IMG/VR virus record: IMGVR_UViG_3300022833_000249
Location: 1 to 35,104 of that record
Reading direction: 5' to 3' (one strand)
Length of the DNA: 35,104 nt
Source of the DNA: a virus
Numbering within the stretch: the stretch's first letter is position 1; each line of letters begins with the position of its first letter. The notes under the pieces are model-generated. The model saw only the letters and a list, made by a program, of their open reading frames with translations, searched no databases and was not told where the DNA came from. Made by a program: the position numbers and the translations under genes. Shown here in pieces: positions 22,228 to 30,173 of the stretch.

Positions 22228-23034
22228 ATGATTATTACTATTCCTACTCTCATGCGTGAGGATAATCAGAAGTGTTTTAACAATATGCCACAATGGGTAA
22301 AGGATATGACCGTCCTTGCTACTCGTAGTGATCGTGTCGATGAGTTACGGAAACACAACCCATCTGCAACTATCGTCGATTTAGGTATGACCGAAGGTAT
22401 TGCGGATGTTCGCCAGCGACTGCTTGATTACGCCAAGGATGAAAAGGTGTTGATCGTTGACGACAGTTGTGTGTTTATGCAGCGTGACAGTGAATTGAAA
22501 CTATCTGAGATCACAGAAGATGGTTGGAAAGACATGTTGCATATGGTTGAAACAATGTTAGATGAGTACCCTTGGGTTGGTATTAGTGATCGTGGTGGCA
22601 ACAATCGAGTTCCAGAGGACTTCAAAGAAATTACCCGTTCATACTCTTGTTATGGTATCAATCCCGTCACTATGCGTGGACATGGAGTTAGGTTTGATGG
22701 TATGTATCAAAAGAACAATGAGATCAAACTGTATGAAGATTTCTACGCAACATTGTCTCTATTAACCAAAGGCGTGAAAAATGCAGTCATCTTTAAGTAT
22801 GCGTTTAATCATCCTCATGGTAAGCCTGGCGGTAACTCGGTGTTCAGAACCACTGACCTCCAACGAAAGTGCCTTGAAGCACTCTCAGCAGAATTTCCAG
22901 GACTTGTAAAGTTAGTTCGCAAAGAAGATCCTTCTTGGGTTACTGGAGAAGGTGAGAACTTCCGGTGGGAAGCTATTATATCATGGTCTGAAGCATATAA
23001 GGGCGGTGGTAACTCTTTAGAGGACTTCTTTTAA
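22228..23034 (+). CDS. TET-associated glycosyltransferase-like protein (GT-A type), with clamp-like C-terminal tail
   Basis: The 268-residue protein starts MIITIPTLMRED, has GIADVRQRLLDYA, then IVDDS (Asp78, Asp79, the metal/sugar-nucleotide position of GT-A enzymes), YGINPVTMRG and KLYEDFYATLSLL. The same pattern occurs in the gene at 30170 (GGIANKRQAC, VDDD, FEDIDFYLQL), so the two are paralogues of the type described as TET/JBP-associated glycosyltransferases. It probably adds a sugar to the hydroxylated cytosine. ATG 22228 (GGAGGA 11 nt upstream) is preferred to the upstream in-frame start at 22192, which overlaps the dioxygenase. The tail reads NSLEDFF. Confidence 0.75.
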   Translation: MIITIPTLMREDNQKCFNNMPQWVKDMTVLATRSDRVDELRKHNPSATIVDLGMTEGIADVRQRLLDYAKDEKVLIVDDSCVFMQRDSELKLSEITEDGWKDMLHMVETMLDEYPWVGISDRGGNNRVPEDFKEITRSYSCYGINPVTMRGHGVRFDGMYQKNNEIKLYEDFYATLSLLTKGVKNAVIFKYAFNHPHGKPGGNSVFRTTDLQRKCLEALSAEFPGLVKLVRKEDPSWVTGEGENFRWEAIISWSEAYKGGGNSLEDFF

Positions 23035-23040
23035 TAAATA
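23032..23040 (+). promoter_or_regulatory. candidate late promoter upstream of the PD-(D/E)XK gene
   Basis: TAATAAATA overlaps the stop of the glycosyltransferase-like gene and resembles the T4 late element TATAAATA, with one mismatch. The gene at 23063 has a good AAAAGGAG site. Confidence 0.45.
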
Positions 23041-23062
23041 GTATATTAAAAGGAGTTTTTAG

Positions 23063-23875
23063 ATGGCTGCACAGCAAGGTTTTGTTTACGAAGAATATAC
23101 TACTAAGTTTCTTAAGAAATTTGGTTTGTCCGATGGAATCACTGCTGGTGCATCTCACACGCGTCCAGACCTCATGCTTACCGTTAGAGGTAAATCTGAG
23201 GGGTGTGAATTAAAAATATCCCCGACTGCGGGTGGTAGTTTAGTTATTAAAGCGTATGCCAATTCTAGACCGCATTGGAGGTTTGGTGATATTGAACATG
23301 ATGATACTGAAAAGCAGTTCATGGTTGATCTTGCCAAGCAGTCTGGAGTATTGGATCAGATTAATAAAAAGTGGGATCTTCCTGTTTATAATATATCTGA
23401 TAGATCCGGTGTATGGGAAACTCAAATGTTGAAGATCCCACTACGAGAGCGTTATGACTTTGACCTTAAGACATGTCCCGACATTAAGATGGCACTGCCT
23501 TCAGACTCAATGTCAAAATACTATAATCTAAAAAAGACATACTATATCAACGTAGGTACGCATGGGTTTTATCTACTTGGTAGTAAAGACCCATTAGGAT
23601 TGAACGACCAGATGAAAGCGCAGGGCAAACCCCCTGTTCCAAAATTTGAACAACACTGTAGGATAACTGCTCGTGTGCGTTGTCAGTCAAAGGGTGTGAC
23701 TAAAGCTGACGCGGCAGAGAAGTCTAAAAAGACTATTGGTGCTCAGGGGTATCAGTTTACTTTTACCATTGAATTTGCTCTGCCCAAGAACACCAGCCCC
23801 TACAATATTGCTCCTATCAGTGATGGTTCAGTTAGAATACTTGAAAATCAAGCAAAATATGACTGTCTAAAATAA
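23063..23875 (+). CDS. candidate PD-(D/E)XK nuclease-like protein, conserved in environmental phages
   Basis: The 270-residue protein has PD (Pro35-Asp36) in RPDLMLTV and ELK (Glu49, Lys51) in GCELKISPTAGG, spaced as in PD-(D/E)XK nucleases, and acidic residues (Glu10, Glu11) that could complete the site. From memory, similar proteins starting MAAQxGF are frequent in marine T4-like phages, without known function. It lies directly after the TET and glycosyltransferase-like genes and behind a candidate late promoter. It may cut unmodified (host) DNA, or resolve DNA junctions. The nuclease call is from motif pattern only. Confidence 0.55.
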   Translation: MAAQQGFVYEEYTTKFLKKFGLSDGITAGASHTRPDLMLTVRGKSEGCELKISPTAGGSLVIKAYANSRPHWRFGDIEHDDTEKQFMVDLAKQSGVLDQINKKWDLPVYNISDRSGVWETQMLKIPLRERYDFDLKTCPDIKMALPSDSMSKYYNLKKTYYINVGTHGFYLLGSKDPLGLNDQMKAQGKPPVPKFEQHCRITARVRCQSKGVTKADAAEKSKKTIGAQGYQFTFTIEFALPKNTSPYNIAPISDGSVRILENQAKYDCLK

Positions 23876-23879
23876 TCCC

Positions 23880-23908
23880 TTTACTTTATACCATTCCTGT
23901 GGTATAAT
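23880..23908 (+). promoter_or_regulatory. promoter for the primase-like to HAD operon
   Basis: TTTACT (23880-23885), 17-nt spacer, TATAAT (23903-23908) with TGG extension. An inverted repeat TTATACCA (23886-23893) / TGGTATAA (23900-23907) covers the spacer and -10 box. The predicted start near 23915 leaves a 3-nt leader. Confidence 0.78.
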
Positions 23909-23917
23909 ATCTGTATT

Positions 23918-24865
23918 ATGTACTCATTGACCATCTTCAAATCGTTATTTGATAAATACACCGACAAACGCTTGGACTTCTCCACTTGGGAGCAGTTCGA
24001 GAGCATGTTGTACGAACTATCAAAGAAACCAGGCTACAAGGGTTCTCGTGGAGACCCCAAGCAATCTTCCCCCTTAATATCCCCTGCTGTATATCATCCA
24101 GACACTACTCGTGCGAATAAGAACGTCATCGAGTGGGCCCACTGGGCTGCGGTAGACGTTGATGATCATACATTTGAAGGAGACTTACAGAATGAGCTTT
24201 ACTCTAGGTTTGGTGATTGGTATTATGTGTGTTATAGTACTGCGAGCAGCACACTTGACAGACCAAAGTTCCGACTAGTCTTCCCACTTACTACGCCTGT
24301 CGGATCCGATAACATACGACACTTCTGGTATGCCCTTAATACAGAACTTGAGTCAATCGGAGATAGACAAACTAAAGACTTCAGCAGAATGTATTACGTC
24401 CCTGCGATATATCCTAATGCTCATAATTTTATCTTCAGTAATACTGGGAATCATATCGATCCTAGTGCATTGATGGAAAAACACCCGTATGTCGAAAAGA
24501 CAGTTACGGGTAACTCGTTCTTTGATAAACTTCCTGAAGAGTTGCAGAACAAGGTTATTGAGCACCGCAAGAACCAAGCAAATAATAAAAACTTCGCATG
24601 GAAATCTTACCGAGACTGCCCATTCATTAATCGCAAGCTCCTTGCTGATTACCTTACTATCAGTGAGACCGGATGGTACTCTAAGATGTACTCGTTGATG
24701 GTTTCCATTGCAATGAACGCAGTCAAACGAGGATATCCTATTACTGCTGCTGAGATTGCTACTTTGTGTAGAGAGTTAGATATGGATAACGGTAATTGGT
24801 ATGAGAACCGTCCGATGAAAGTTGAATCAGAAAGAGCAATTGAATATGCATACCGAAACGGATAA
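23918..24865 (+). CDS. primase-like (archaeo-eukaryotic type) protein
   Basis: The 315-residue protein contains AAVDVDDHTFEG (acidic metal-binding type motif, about residues 76-87), followed by YYVCYSTASST and DRPKFRLVFPL. This order resembles the catalytic region of bifunctional AEP primase/polymerase-type proteins of phages and plasmids. The C-terminal part is helical. No gp61 primase is in the window. The mRNA is nearly leaderless (predicted 3-nt leader). I am not certain of the primase role; it could be a related AEP fold with another function. Confidence 0.5.
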   Translation: MYSLTIFKSLFDKYTDKRLDFSTWEQFESMLYELSKKPGYKGSRGDPKQSSPLISPAVYHPDTTRANKNVIEWAHWAAVDVDDHTFEGDLQNELYSRFGDWYYVCYSTASSTLDRPKFRLVFPLTTPVGSDNIRHFWYALNTELESIGDRQTKDFSRMYYVPAIYPNAHNFIFSNTGNHIDPSALMEKHPYVEKTVTGNSFFDKLPEELQNKVIEHRKNQANNKNFAWKSYRDCPFINRKLLADYLTISETGWYSKMYSLMVSIAMNAVKRGYPITAAEIATLCRELDMDNGNWYENRPMKVESERAIEYAYRNG

Positions 24866-25304
24866 TAAATGGCACACCCGATATATAAACCTTGCCAAGG
24901 AGGTTTCGGGTTGGAGTAAAGACCCTTCTCGTAAAATTGGTGCTGTTATAGTCGGAGAACATGGTCAGATATTATCACAGGGTTACAATGGATTCCCTCG
25001 TGGAGTGTTTGACTTAACCGAGAGGTACGACGATCGTCCAACGAAATATAAGTATGTTGTCCATGCTGAGATGAACGCCATTTACAACGCCACCCTAAAT
25101 GGTGTAAAATGTCAGGGTGCAGAACTATATGTCTGGGGACTACCCGTTTGTTCTGAATGTGCAAAAGGTATCATCCAAGTTGGTATCACGCATGTACATA
25201 TCCCTCAAGCTGCGTTTGGTGTCAATGTGATGTGGGATGAATCATTCGAATTCACTAAATCAATGTTTATAGAAAGCGGAGTTACCGTTACAATACATGA
25301 ATAA
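24846..25304 (+). CDS. cd: deoxycytidylate (dCMP) deaminase
   Basis: The 152-residue protein has the zinc site HAEMNAI and the PVCSEC pair, together with GYNGFPRGV, a hallmark of dCMP deaminases. The enzyme makes dUMP from dCMP, feeding thymidylate synthesis, here likely with ThyX. The ATG at 24846 overlaps the preceding gene by 20 nt; an upstream TTG at 24822 is less likely. The last codons overlap the next gene by 8 nt. At 152 aa it is shorter than T4 Cd (193). Confidence 0.92.
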   Translation: MHTETDNKWHTRYINLAKEVSGWSKDPSRKIGAVIVGEHGQILSQGYNGFPRGVFDLTERYDDRPTKYKYVVHAEMNAIYNATLNGVKCQGAELYVWGLPVCSECAKGIIQVGITHVHIPQAAFGVNVMWDESFEFTKSMFIESGVTVTIHE

Positions 25305-26835
25305 AATTAACCTTATTATCCCTGCCGCTGGTGCTGCAACAAGACTAAGACCTCTATCTAGCAATACATCAAAGGCTATGGTTCGCGTCAATGGTAAACC
25401 CTGCATCGATTTTATCCTAGAGCAAGCGGGTGAACATGCTGAAGTGTCTGAAGTTATCATAGTAGATGGTGCATTTAACGATATCCGTGAATATGTTAAA
25501 CGACGCTGGTCGAGCAAGTTGAATATCAAGTTTGTTAAACAAACTTCGTTAGACGGTCCTCTAAATGCAATTAAGATAGGTGTAGATTCTATCACTGATA
25601 TGAGTATTCCTACAGTCGTTTGGCTTGGTGATGCTATTATTCTAGAGGAAGAACTTCCATTAGGTAAAGATTTTTTATTGACCAAAGAAGTCACTGATCA
25701 TAACAACTGGTGTATGTGGAATGTGGTTAACAACACATTTCATGACAAACCCGTTGAAACTGTTCCTAATGCGGTCGCGTTGGTGGGATTGTATTCATTT
25801 TCCGACACTTTACGGTTTATGTCTGCTCTGGTTGATACGGATGGTCAGTATGATATCAGTTCTGCACTGGTTGCGTATCAGCGCAAGTATGAACCAATCA
25901 GTACTGAAAAATGGTATGATATTGGCGAGATCAGTTCTTACTACAAGACATGTGCGTCATTGTTATCGTTAAAGAGTCGTTCATTCAATACTATTTCTTA
26001 TGACTCGGAACTTAATCTTATACATAAACAACCAGATTACCACAACATTGATGCGATACAAACCATTGATAGCGAGAAGTCTTGGTATAGAGGACTTGAT
26101 TGGCGTCAAGAGTTGTTTGTTCCTAGGTTTATTGATTCTTCATCATCACTGACATTGTCTTACGAACCAGGATTGTTGTTGTCAGACTTGTTGATGTATG
26201 AGGACATTCCTGCTTCTACTTGGGAATATATCATAGATAAAATTTTCCATATCGTTACTCAGTATTTTCATGCGGGTAATGAGTCTGCGCAGAATGACCC
26301 TATATACACTTTCAGCACAAATTGTAAAAAGATATGGGTTGGTAAAACAGAAGATAGACTACGGGGAACAGTACTGCCGCATGATATTAAAGATCAACTT
26401 ATAAGATATGCACATGAGATCTACAAGAACTGCAAGCCGGTGGCATGTATGCTTGGTGATTTACACTTTGGTAATGTATTATACAATGCTCAGAATGATA
26501 AAGTAACATTCATTGATCCTCGTGGTCAATATGGTGATATTGAAGGTGTTATGGGTGATAGTCTGTACGACTGGTCTAAGCTTGCTCAAGACTTGGTACT
26601 TGGATATAATCACTTACTTTCAGATATACCATACACACGCCAAGAAGAACTCACGGGTATATTCAAACGCATGTGTAAGAAATATGGAGTTGACTATAAA
26701 CTTGCAGTTAAGGGTGGGGTAGTGTTACTGGCAACATGCATCCCATTGCATAATGATAACCTTGCGCGCCAAAAGCGTTTTGAAACTAAAGTAGTGGAGT
26801 ATTTCGATGACAAGTCTTCGTTCCATAGTATTTGA
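25297..26835 (+). CDS. fused nucleotidyltransferase and APH-like kinase, probably sugar-activating
   Basis: The N-terminal ~235 residues are a sugar-nucleotidyltransferase domain: IIPAAGAATRLRPLS, then VWLGDAI and YDIGE. The C-terminal ~250 residues are an aminoglycoside-phosphotransferase/choline-kinase-like domain with GDLHFGNVLY and FIDPRG, the catalytic and metal-binding loops. Together they could phosphorylate a free sugar or alcohol and attach a nucleotide, giving an activated donor. Because two glycosyltransferase-like genes lie in this window, one use is donor synthesis for DNA glycosylation. The alternative is modification of cell-surface polysaccharide. It overlaps dCMP deaminase by 8 nt and the HAD gene by 29 nt. 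Confidence 0.8.
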   Translation: MNKINLIIPAAGAATRLRPLSSNTSKAMVRVNGKPCIDFILEQAGEHAEVSEVIIVDGAFNDIREYVKRRWSSKLNIKFVKQTSLDGPLNAIKIGVDSITDMSIPTVVWLGDAIILEEELPLGKDFLLTKEVTDHNNWCMWNVVNNTFHDKPVETVPNAVALVGLYSFSDTLRFMSALVDTDGQYDISSALVAYQRKYEPISTEKWYDIGEISSYYKTCASLLSLKSRSFNTISYDSELNLIHKQPDYHNIDAIQTIDSEKSWYRGLDWRQELFVPRFIDSSSSLTLSYEPGLLLSDLLMYEDIPASTWEYIIDKIFHIVTQYFHAGNESAQNDPIYTFSTNCKKIWVGKTEDRLRGTVLPHDIKDQLIRYAHEIYKNCKPVACMLGDLHFGNVLYNAQNDKVTFIDPRGQYGDIEGVMGDSLYDWSKLAQDLVLGYNHLLSDIPYTRQEELTGIFKRMCKKYGVDYKLAVKGGVVLLATCIPLHNDNLARQKRFETKVVEYFDDKSSFHSI

Positions 26836-27175
26836 TCTAGACGATACCATATGTTTTCCCGACCACACTCAGTCTGAGACATATGAAAAATACGGTCGTG
26901 CTGCGCCTAATATCCCAGTCATCACGGCCATGCAAAAACTAGATGGCGCAGGATATCATATTACTATATTATCCAGTAGGAGAATGTTGACCCATGATGG
27001 AAACCTAGCAAAGATCATTGCCGATGTATCTGAAACCACTGTAGAATGGTTACATAAGCACAAAGTTCCTTACGATGAGCTAAAATTCGGAAAACCCTAC
27101 AGCACAACTTATTATGTCGACGACAAAGCAATGACTCCAGAAATACTTTGCAATAATGTCGATAGTATGTTATAA
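26807..27175 (+). CDS. HAD-family phosphatase-like protein
   Basis: The 122-residue protein begins with the HAD motif I FDLDDTICFP (nucleophile Asp) and has ILSSR (motif II-like Ser) and YYVDDKAMTPE (motif IV). It resembles small phosphatases of capsule/sugar-phosphate pathways. The ATG overlaps the fused nucleotidyltransferase-kinase by 29 nt, so the two are likely coexpressed. It may remove phosphate from sugar intermediates. The uvsX promoter is embedded in its last codons. Confidence 0.75.
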   Translation: MTSLRSIVFDLDDTICFPDHTQSETYEKYGRAAPNIPVITAMQKLDGAGYHITILSSRRMLTHDGNLAKIIADVSETTVEWLHKHKVPYDELKFGKPYSTTYYVDDKAMTPEILCNNVDSML

Positions 27176-27176
27176 T
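27148..27176 (+). promoter_or_regulatory. promoter for uvsX, inside the HAD gene end
   Basis: TTGCAA (27148-27153), 17-nt spacer, TATAAT (27171-27176) with TGT extension. It overlaps the last codons and stop of the HAD-like gene. The uvsX start at 27203 is preceded by AGGAG. Confidence 0.8.
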
Positions 27177-27202
27177 GAACGTTATTCTAAACAGGAGACT
27201 AT

Positions 27203-28285
27203 ATGTCCTTACTTCAAAAACTTAAAGCAAATTCAAAAATCAAAGAGAGTGCATCTCTCGACAAGTCCAAGTTCTTTGGTGAGAAAGATCAAATCCCAAC
27301 CGCAGTGCCGATGGTAAACGTCGCGCTTTCGGGTAAACTCGATGGTGGACTAACCAGCGGTCTTACTGTATTGGCAGGTCCTTCTAAACACTTTAAGACT
27401 GCATTCTCATTGTTAATGGCTAAGGCGTATCTTGATAAGTATGAAGATGCAGTTATGATATTCTATGACTCGGAGTTTGGTACACCACAAAACTACTTCA
27501 CCTCATTTGGTATCGACACCTCACGGGTATTACATACTCCTATTACTGATGTAGAGCAGTTAAAGTTTGATGTAGTTTCGCAACTGGATAACCTTATTCG
27601 CGGTGAGCGAGTCATTATGGTTATCGACTCAGTTGGCAACCTCGCATCTAAGAAAGAACTTGAAGATGCTAAAGATGGTAAATCAGTTGCAGACATGTCG
27701 CGTGCCAAAGCATTGAAGGGTCTGTTCCGTATGATTACGCCATACCTCACCATGAAGGATATTCCTATGGTTGCGGTGAACCATACATATAAAGAGATCG
27801 GATTGTTTCCTAAAGACATTGTCGGAGGTGGTACAGGAATTTATTATTCAGCAGACAACATCTGGATCATCGGTCGTCAGCAAGATAAAGTTGGTACAGA
27901 GATTCAGGGTTATCACTTTATCATCAACATTGAGAAGTCTCGATATGTGCGTGAGAAATCTAAGATCCCAGTATCTGTTTCATACGACGGTGGTATCCAG
28001 AAGTACAGTGGTCTACTAGATATTGCGCTTCAGACTGGTTATGTTATCAAACCCTCTAATGGATGGTATCAGTTGGTTGATAAGTCCACGGGCGAGTTGA
28101 TTGGTGGTAAGGTTCGTGAGAAAGATACACAGAAGAAAGAGTTCTGGGCAGATATGATGGCAAGTAAAGAGTTCCACAAAGAAGTATCTGAGATGTTTAC
28201 TATTGGTCATCGCTCTATGATGGAATCTACTGAGGCAGAACTTGCATCAGGTGAAGAAGAGGAATATGTTGATGATAACGAGTGA
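27203..28285 (+). CDS. uvsX: UvsX-like RecA-family recombinase
   Basis: This strand-exchange protein drives recombination-dependent replication together with gp46/47 and gp41. The 360-residue protein has the P-loop GPSKHFKTAF (Walker A type used by UvsX), Walker B VIMVIDSVGN, and the acidic C-terminus (ASGEEEEYVDDNE). T4 UvsX is about 391 residues. The AGGAG site and own promoter at 27148 support expression with gp41. The last codons overlap the next gene. Confidence 0.94.
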   Translation: MSLLQKLKANSKIKESASLDKSKFFGEKDQIPTAVPMVNVALSGKLDGGLTSGLTVLAGPSKHFKTAFSLLMAKAYLDKYEDAVMIFYDSEFGTPQNYFTSFGIDTSRVLHTPITDVEQLKFDVVSQLDNLIRGERVIMVIDSVGNLASKKELEDAKDGKSVADMSRAKALKGLFRMITPYLTMKDIPMVAVNHTYKEIGLFPKDIVGGGTGIYYSADNIWIIGRQQDKVGTEIQGYHFIINIEKSRYVREKSKIPVSVSYDGGIQKYSGLLDIALQTGYVIKPSNGWYQLVDKSTGELIGGKVREKDTQKKEFWADMMASKEFHKEVSEMFTIGHRSMMESTEAELASGEEEEYVDDNE

Positions 28286-28598
28286 TGACTACACCTTTAT
28301 GGAAAACCCAATGTCTGAAAGTTGGGCTATCCATATTAAAACCGGACAATACGAAGGTGTACAGTATTCATATGGTAAGATTGGGTTGAAGGAGTCTCTC
28401 GAACATGATTCTGCAACCCTCCAGTTCAACTATGCAGTATTAGACTCATGTGAGCACGACACTGATGAATTAGTCGCAAGTGCAGAATTTAATAATTATG
28501 TGGGAGATATTCTCTCCCATATCTTGACAGACTCTTTAGAAAACGATAGATTCAAATTAGGTAATAATGATAGAGCAGATGCAAACAACGGTTCTTAA
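28272..28598 (+). CDS. conserved-type hypothetical protein between uvsX and gp41, 108 aa
   Basis: From the ATG at 28272 the protein is 108 residues, rich in aromatic and acidic positions (ESWAIHIKTGQYEGVQYSYG, then LQFNYAVLDS), suggesting a small beta-rich fold. AGAGGA (28257-28262) lies 9 nt upstream; ATG 28266 is also possible. It overlaps uvsX by 14 nt and gp41 by 32 nt, so it is tightly coupled. Similar small genes occur at this position in other environmental T4-like phages, as I recall. The function is unknown. Confidence 0.6.
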   Translation: MITSDDYTFMENPMSESWAIHIKTGQYEGVQYSYGKIGLKESLEHDSATLQFNYAVLDSCEHDTDELVASAEFNNYVGDILSHILTDSLENDRFKLGNNDRADANNGS

Positions 28599-29967
28599 GA
28601 ACCTGATTCATGATGAAAACTATGTCAGGAGGGTATCACCCTTCCTGAAGGATATCTACTTTGACGGTGCGAACAAACATGTTTTCAATCTCATTGTAGA
28701 TCATTTGGAACGGTATAACGCTGTTCCTACTAAAGAGGCGCTGAACATTGAAGTTCAGAATGCTGATAAAGTTGATATGGAGGTATTGAATGTCATTGAA
28801 GATGTCTGTGGTGGATACGAAACACCCAACGACAAGTGGTTGTATGACACGACTGAGAAGTGGTGTCGTGATCGTGCTATCTACCTTGCGGTACTGGATA
28901 GTTTTAATATTATTGATGGTAAGAACAAAGAATTAACTCCTAATGCAATTCCTGATATCTTGAAAGATGCACTTGCGATATCGTTTGATCCTAATATTGG
29001 TCACGACTACATTGAGAACTTTCAAGAGCGTTACGACTTCTATCATCGTGTAGAGGAGCGTATTCCATTTGGTCTGGAACTATTTGACGATATCACAAAG
29101 GGTGGTTTACCTAAGAAGACCCTGAACATATGTTTGGCCGGGACTGGAGTCGGGAAATCTTTGTTCATGTGTTCTGTAGGAGCAAACATGCTCACTCAAG
29201 GTAAGAATGTACTATACATCACTATGGAGATGGCAGAAGAGCGTATCGCAGAGCGTGTTGATGCAAACCTAATGAACATGCCAATTGATCAACTTGAGAA
29301 TTTGTCGAAGGATATGTTCCAAACCAAAGTTGATAAGATCGCCGCTAAGACCAATGGTAAGTTCATCGTTAAAGAGTATCCTACTGGTTCTGCTCATGCG
29401 GGACACTTTCGCGCACTGTTGAATGATCTGCGTCTAAAGAAGAAATTTGTACCAGATATCATATTCATCGATTACCTAAACATTTGCGCTTCCTCCCGTA
29501 TGAAGGGTCTTGGTGGTAGTGTTAACTCATACACATACATTAAAGCAATTGCTGAAGAACTCCGTGGTCTTGCCGTAGAGTTTAATGTGCCTATCGTTTC
29601 TGCTACCCAAACTACAAGATCTGGATTCTCGAATTCTGACGTTGGTCTTGAGGACACGAGCGAGTCGTTCGGTTTGCCTGCCACTGCTGACCTGATGTTT
29701 GCGTTAATAAGTACTGAGGAACTAGAGAAGTTGGGTCAGTTGATGGTAAAGCAATTGAAGAATAGATATAATGACCCAACACGCAACAAGCGGTTTATTA
29801 TCGGTGTTGATCGCGCTAAGATGAAACTGTATGATGTTGAGCAATCTGCTCAGAGTTTAATCCAGGACACAGCACCAGCAGGAGCAATGCCAACCGATAA
29901 ACCATTAAACACATTCGGTATGAATAACCGTAGTAACAATAAAGACTTTTCAGGAATAAGAGTATAA
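28567..29967 (+). CDS. 41: gp41-like replicative DNA helicase
   Basis: This DnaB-type hexameric helicase unwinds DNA ahead of gp43. The 466-residue protein has Walker A LAGTGVGKS, Walker B DIIFIDYLN and the downstream region (ATQTTRSG and later VDRAKMK) of RecA-like helicases; T4 gp41 is 475 residues. The start at 28567 overlaps the preceding gene by 32 nt, with AGG about 5 nt upstream; ATG 28579 is an alternative. The C-terminal ~45 residues are flexible and rich in Asn and Ala. No dedicated helicase loader (gp59) was seen in the window. Confidence 0.94.
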   Translation: MIEQMQTTVLKNLIHDENYVRRVSPFLKDIYFDGANKHVFNLIVDHLERYNAVPTKEALNIEVQNADKVDMEVLNVIEDVCGGYETPNDKWLYDTTEKWCRDRAIYLAVLDSFNIIDGKNKELTPNAIPDILKDALAISFDPNIGHDYIENFQERYDFYHRVEERIPFGLELFDDITKGGLPKKTLNICLAGTGVGKSLFMCSVGANMLTQGKNVLYITMEMAEERIAERVDANLMNMPIDQLENLSKDMFQTKVDKIAAKTNGKFIVKEYPTGSAHAGHFRALLNDLRLKKKFVPDIIFIDYLNICASSRMKGLGGSVNSYTYIKAIAEELRGLAVEFNVPIVSATQTTRSGFSNSDVGLEDTSESFGLPATADLMFALISTEELEKLGQLMVKQLKNRYNDPTRNKRFIIGVDRAKMKLYDVEQSAQSLIQDTAPAGAMPTDKPLNTFGMNNRSNNKDFSGIRV

Positions 29968-30173
29968 TGACAAGACCAATAAGTGAATATTTTTCAGATC
30001 CATGTAAGGGTTTGCGCAGGAGTGCTCAAGTTCTAACCTACGGTATGACCGGATATATGGTTAGAATGTTTGAGGAGGGGCATATCGCTAGAGAGCACCT
30101 CATTAACGAGGGACAATCATTAGATTACGCTGAGGATTGTGCTGAAAATTGGGTAACAAGAGTAATTAAATGA
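29967..30173 (+). CDS. small hypothetical protein, 68 aa
   Basis: The ATG shares an A with the gp41 stop (TAATG), and the stop overlaps the next gene by ATGA, so it is translated as part of the operon. The protein (RPISEYFSDPCKGLRRSAQV, then MVRMFEEGHIAREHLI) is mostly helical with two Cys. I do not recognise a family. Its position between the helicase and the second glycosyltransferase-like gene does not give a clear clue. Confidence 0.6.
   Translation: MTRPISEYFSDPCKGLRRSAQVLTYGMTGYMVRMFEEGHIAREHLINEGQSLDYAEDCAENWVTRVIK

Noticed and set aside
23951-23958. ATAAATA-like sequences inside coding regions (around 23951 and 30769) as late promoters
   Set aside because: They lie inside clear genes (primase-like and glycosyltransferase-like) with no gene start just downstream; AT-rich DNA gives such matches by chance.
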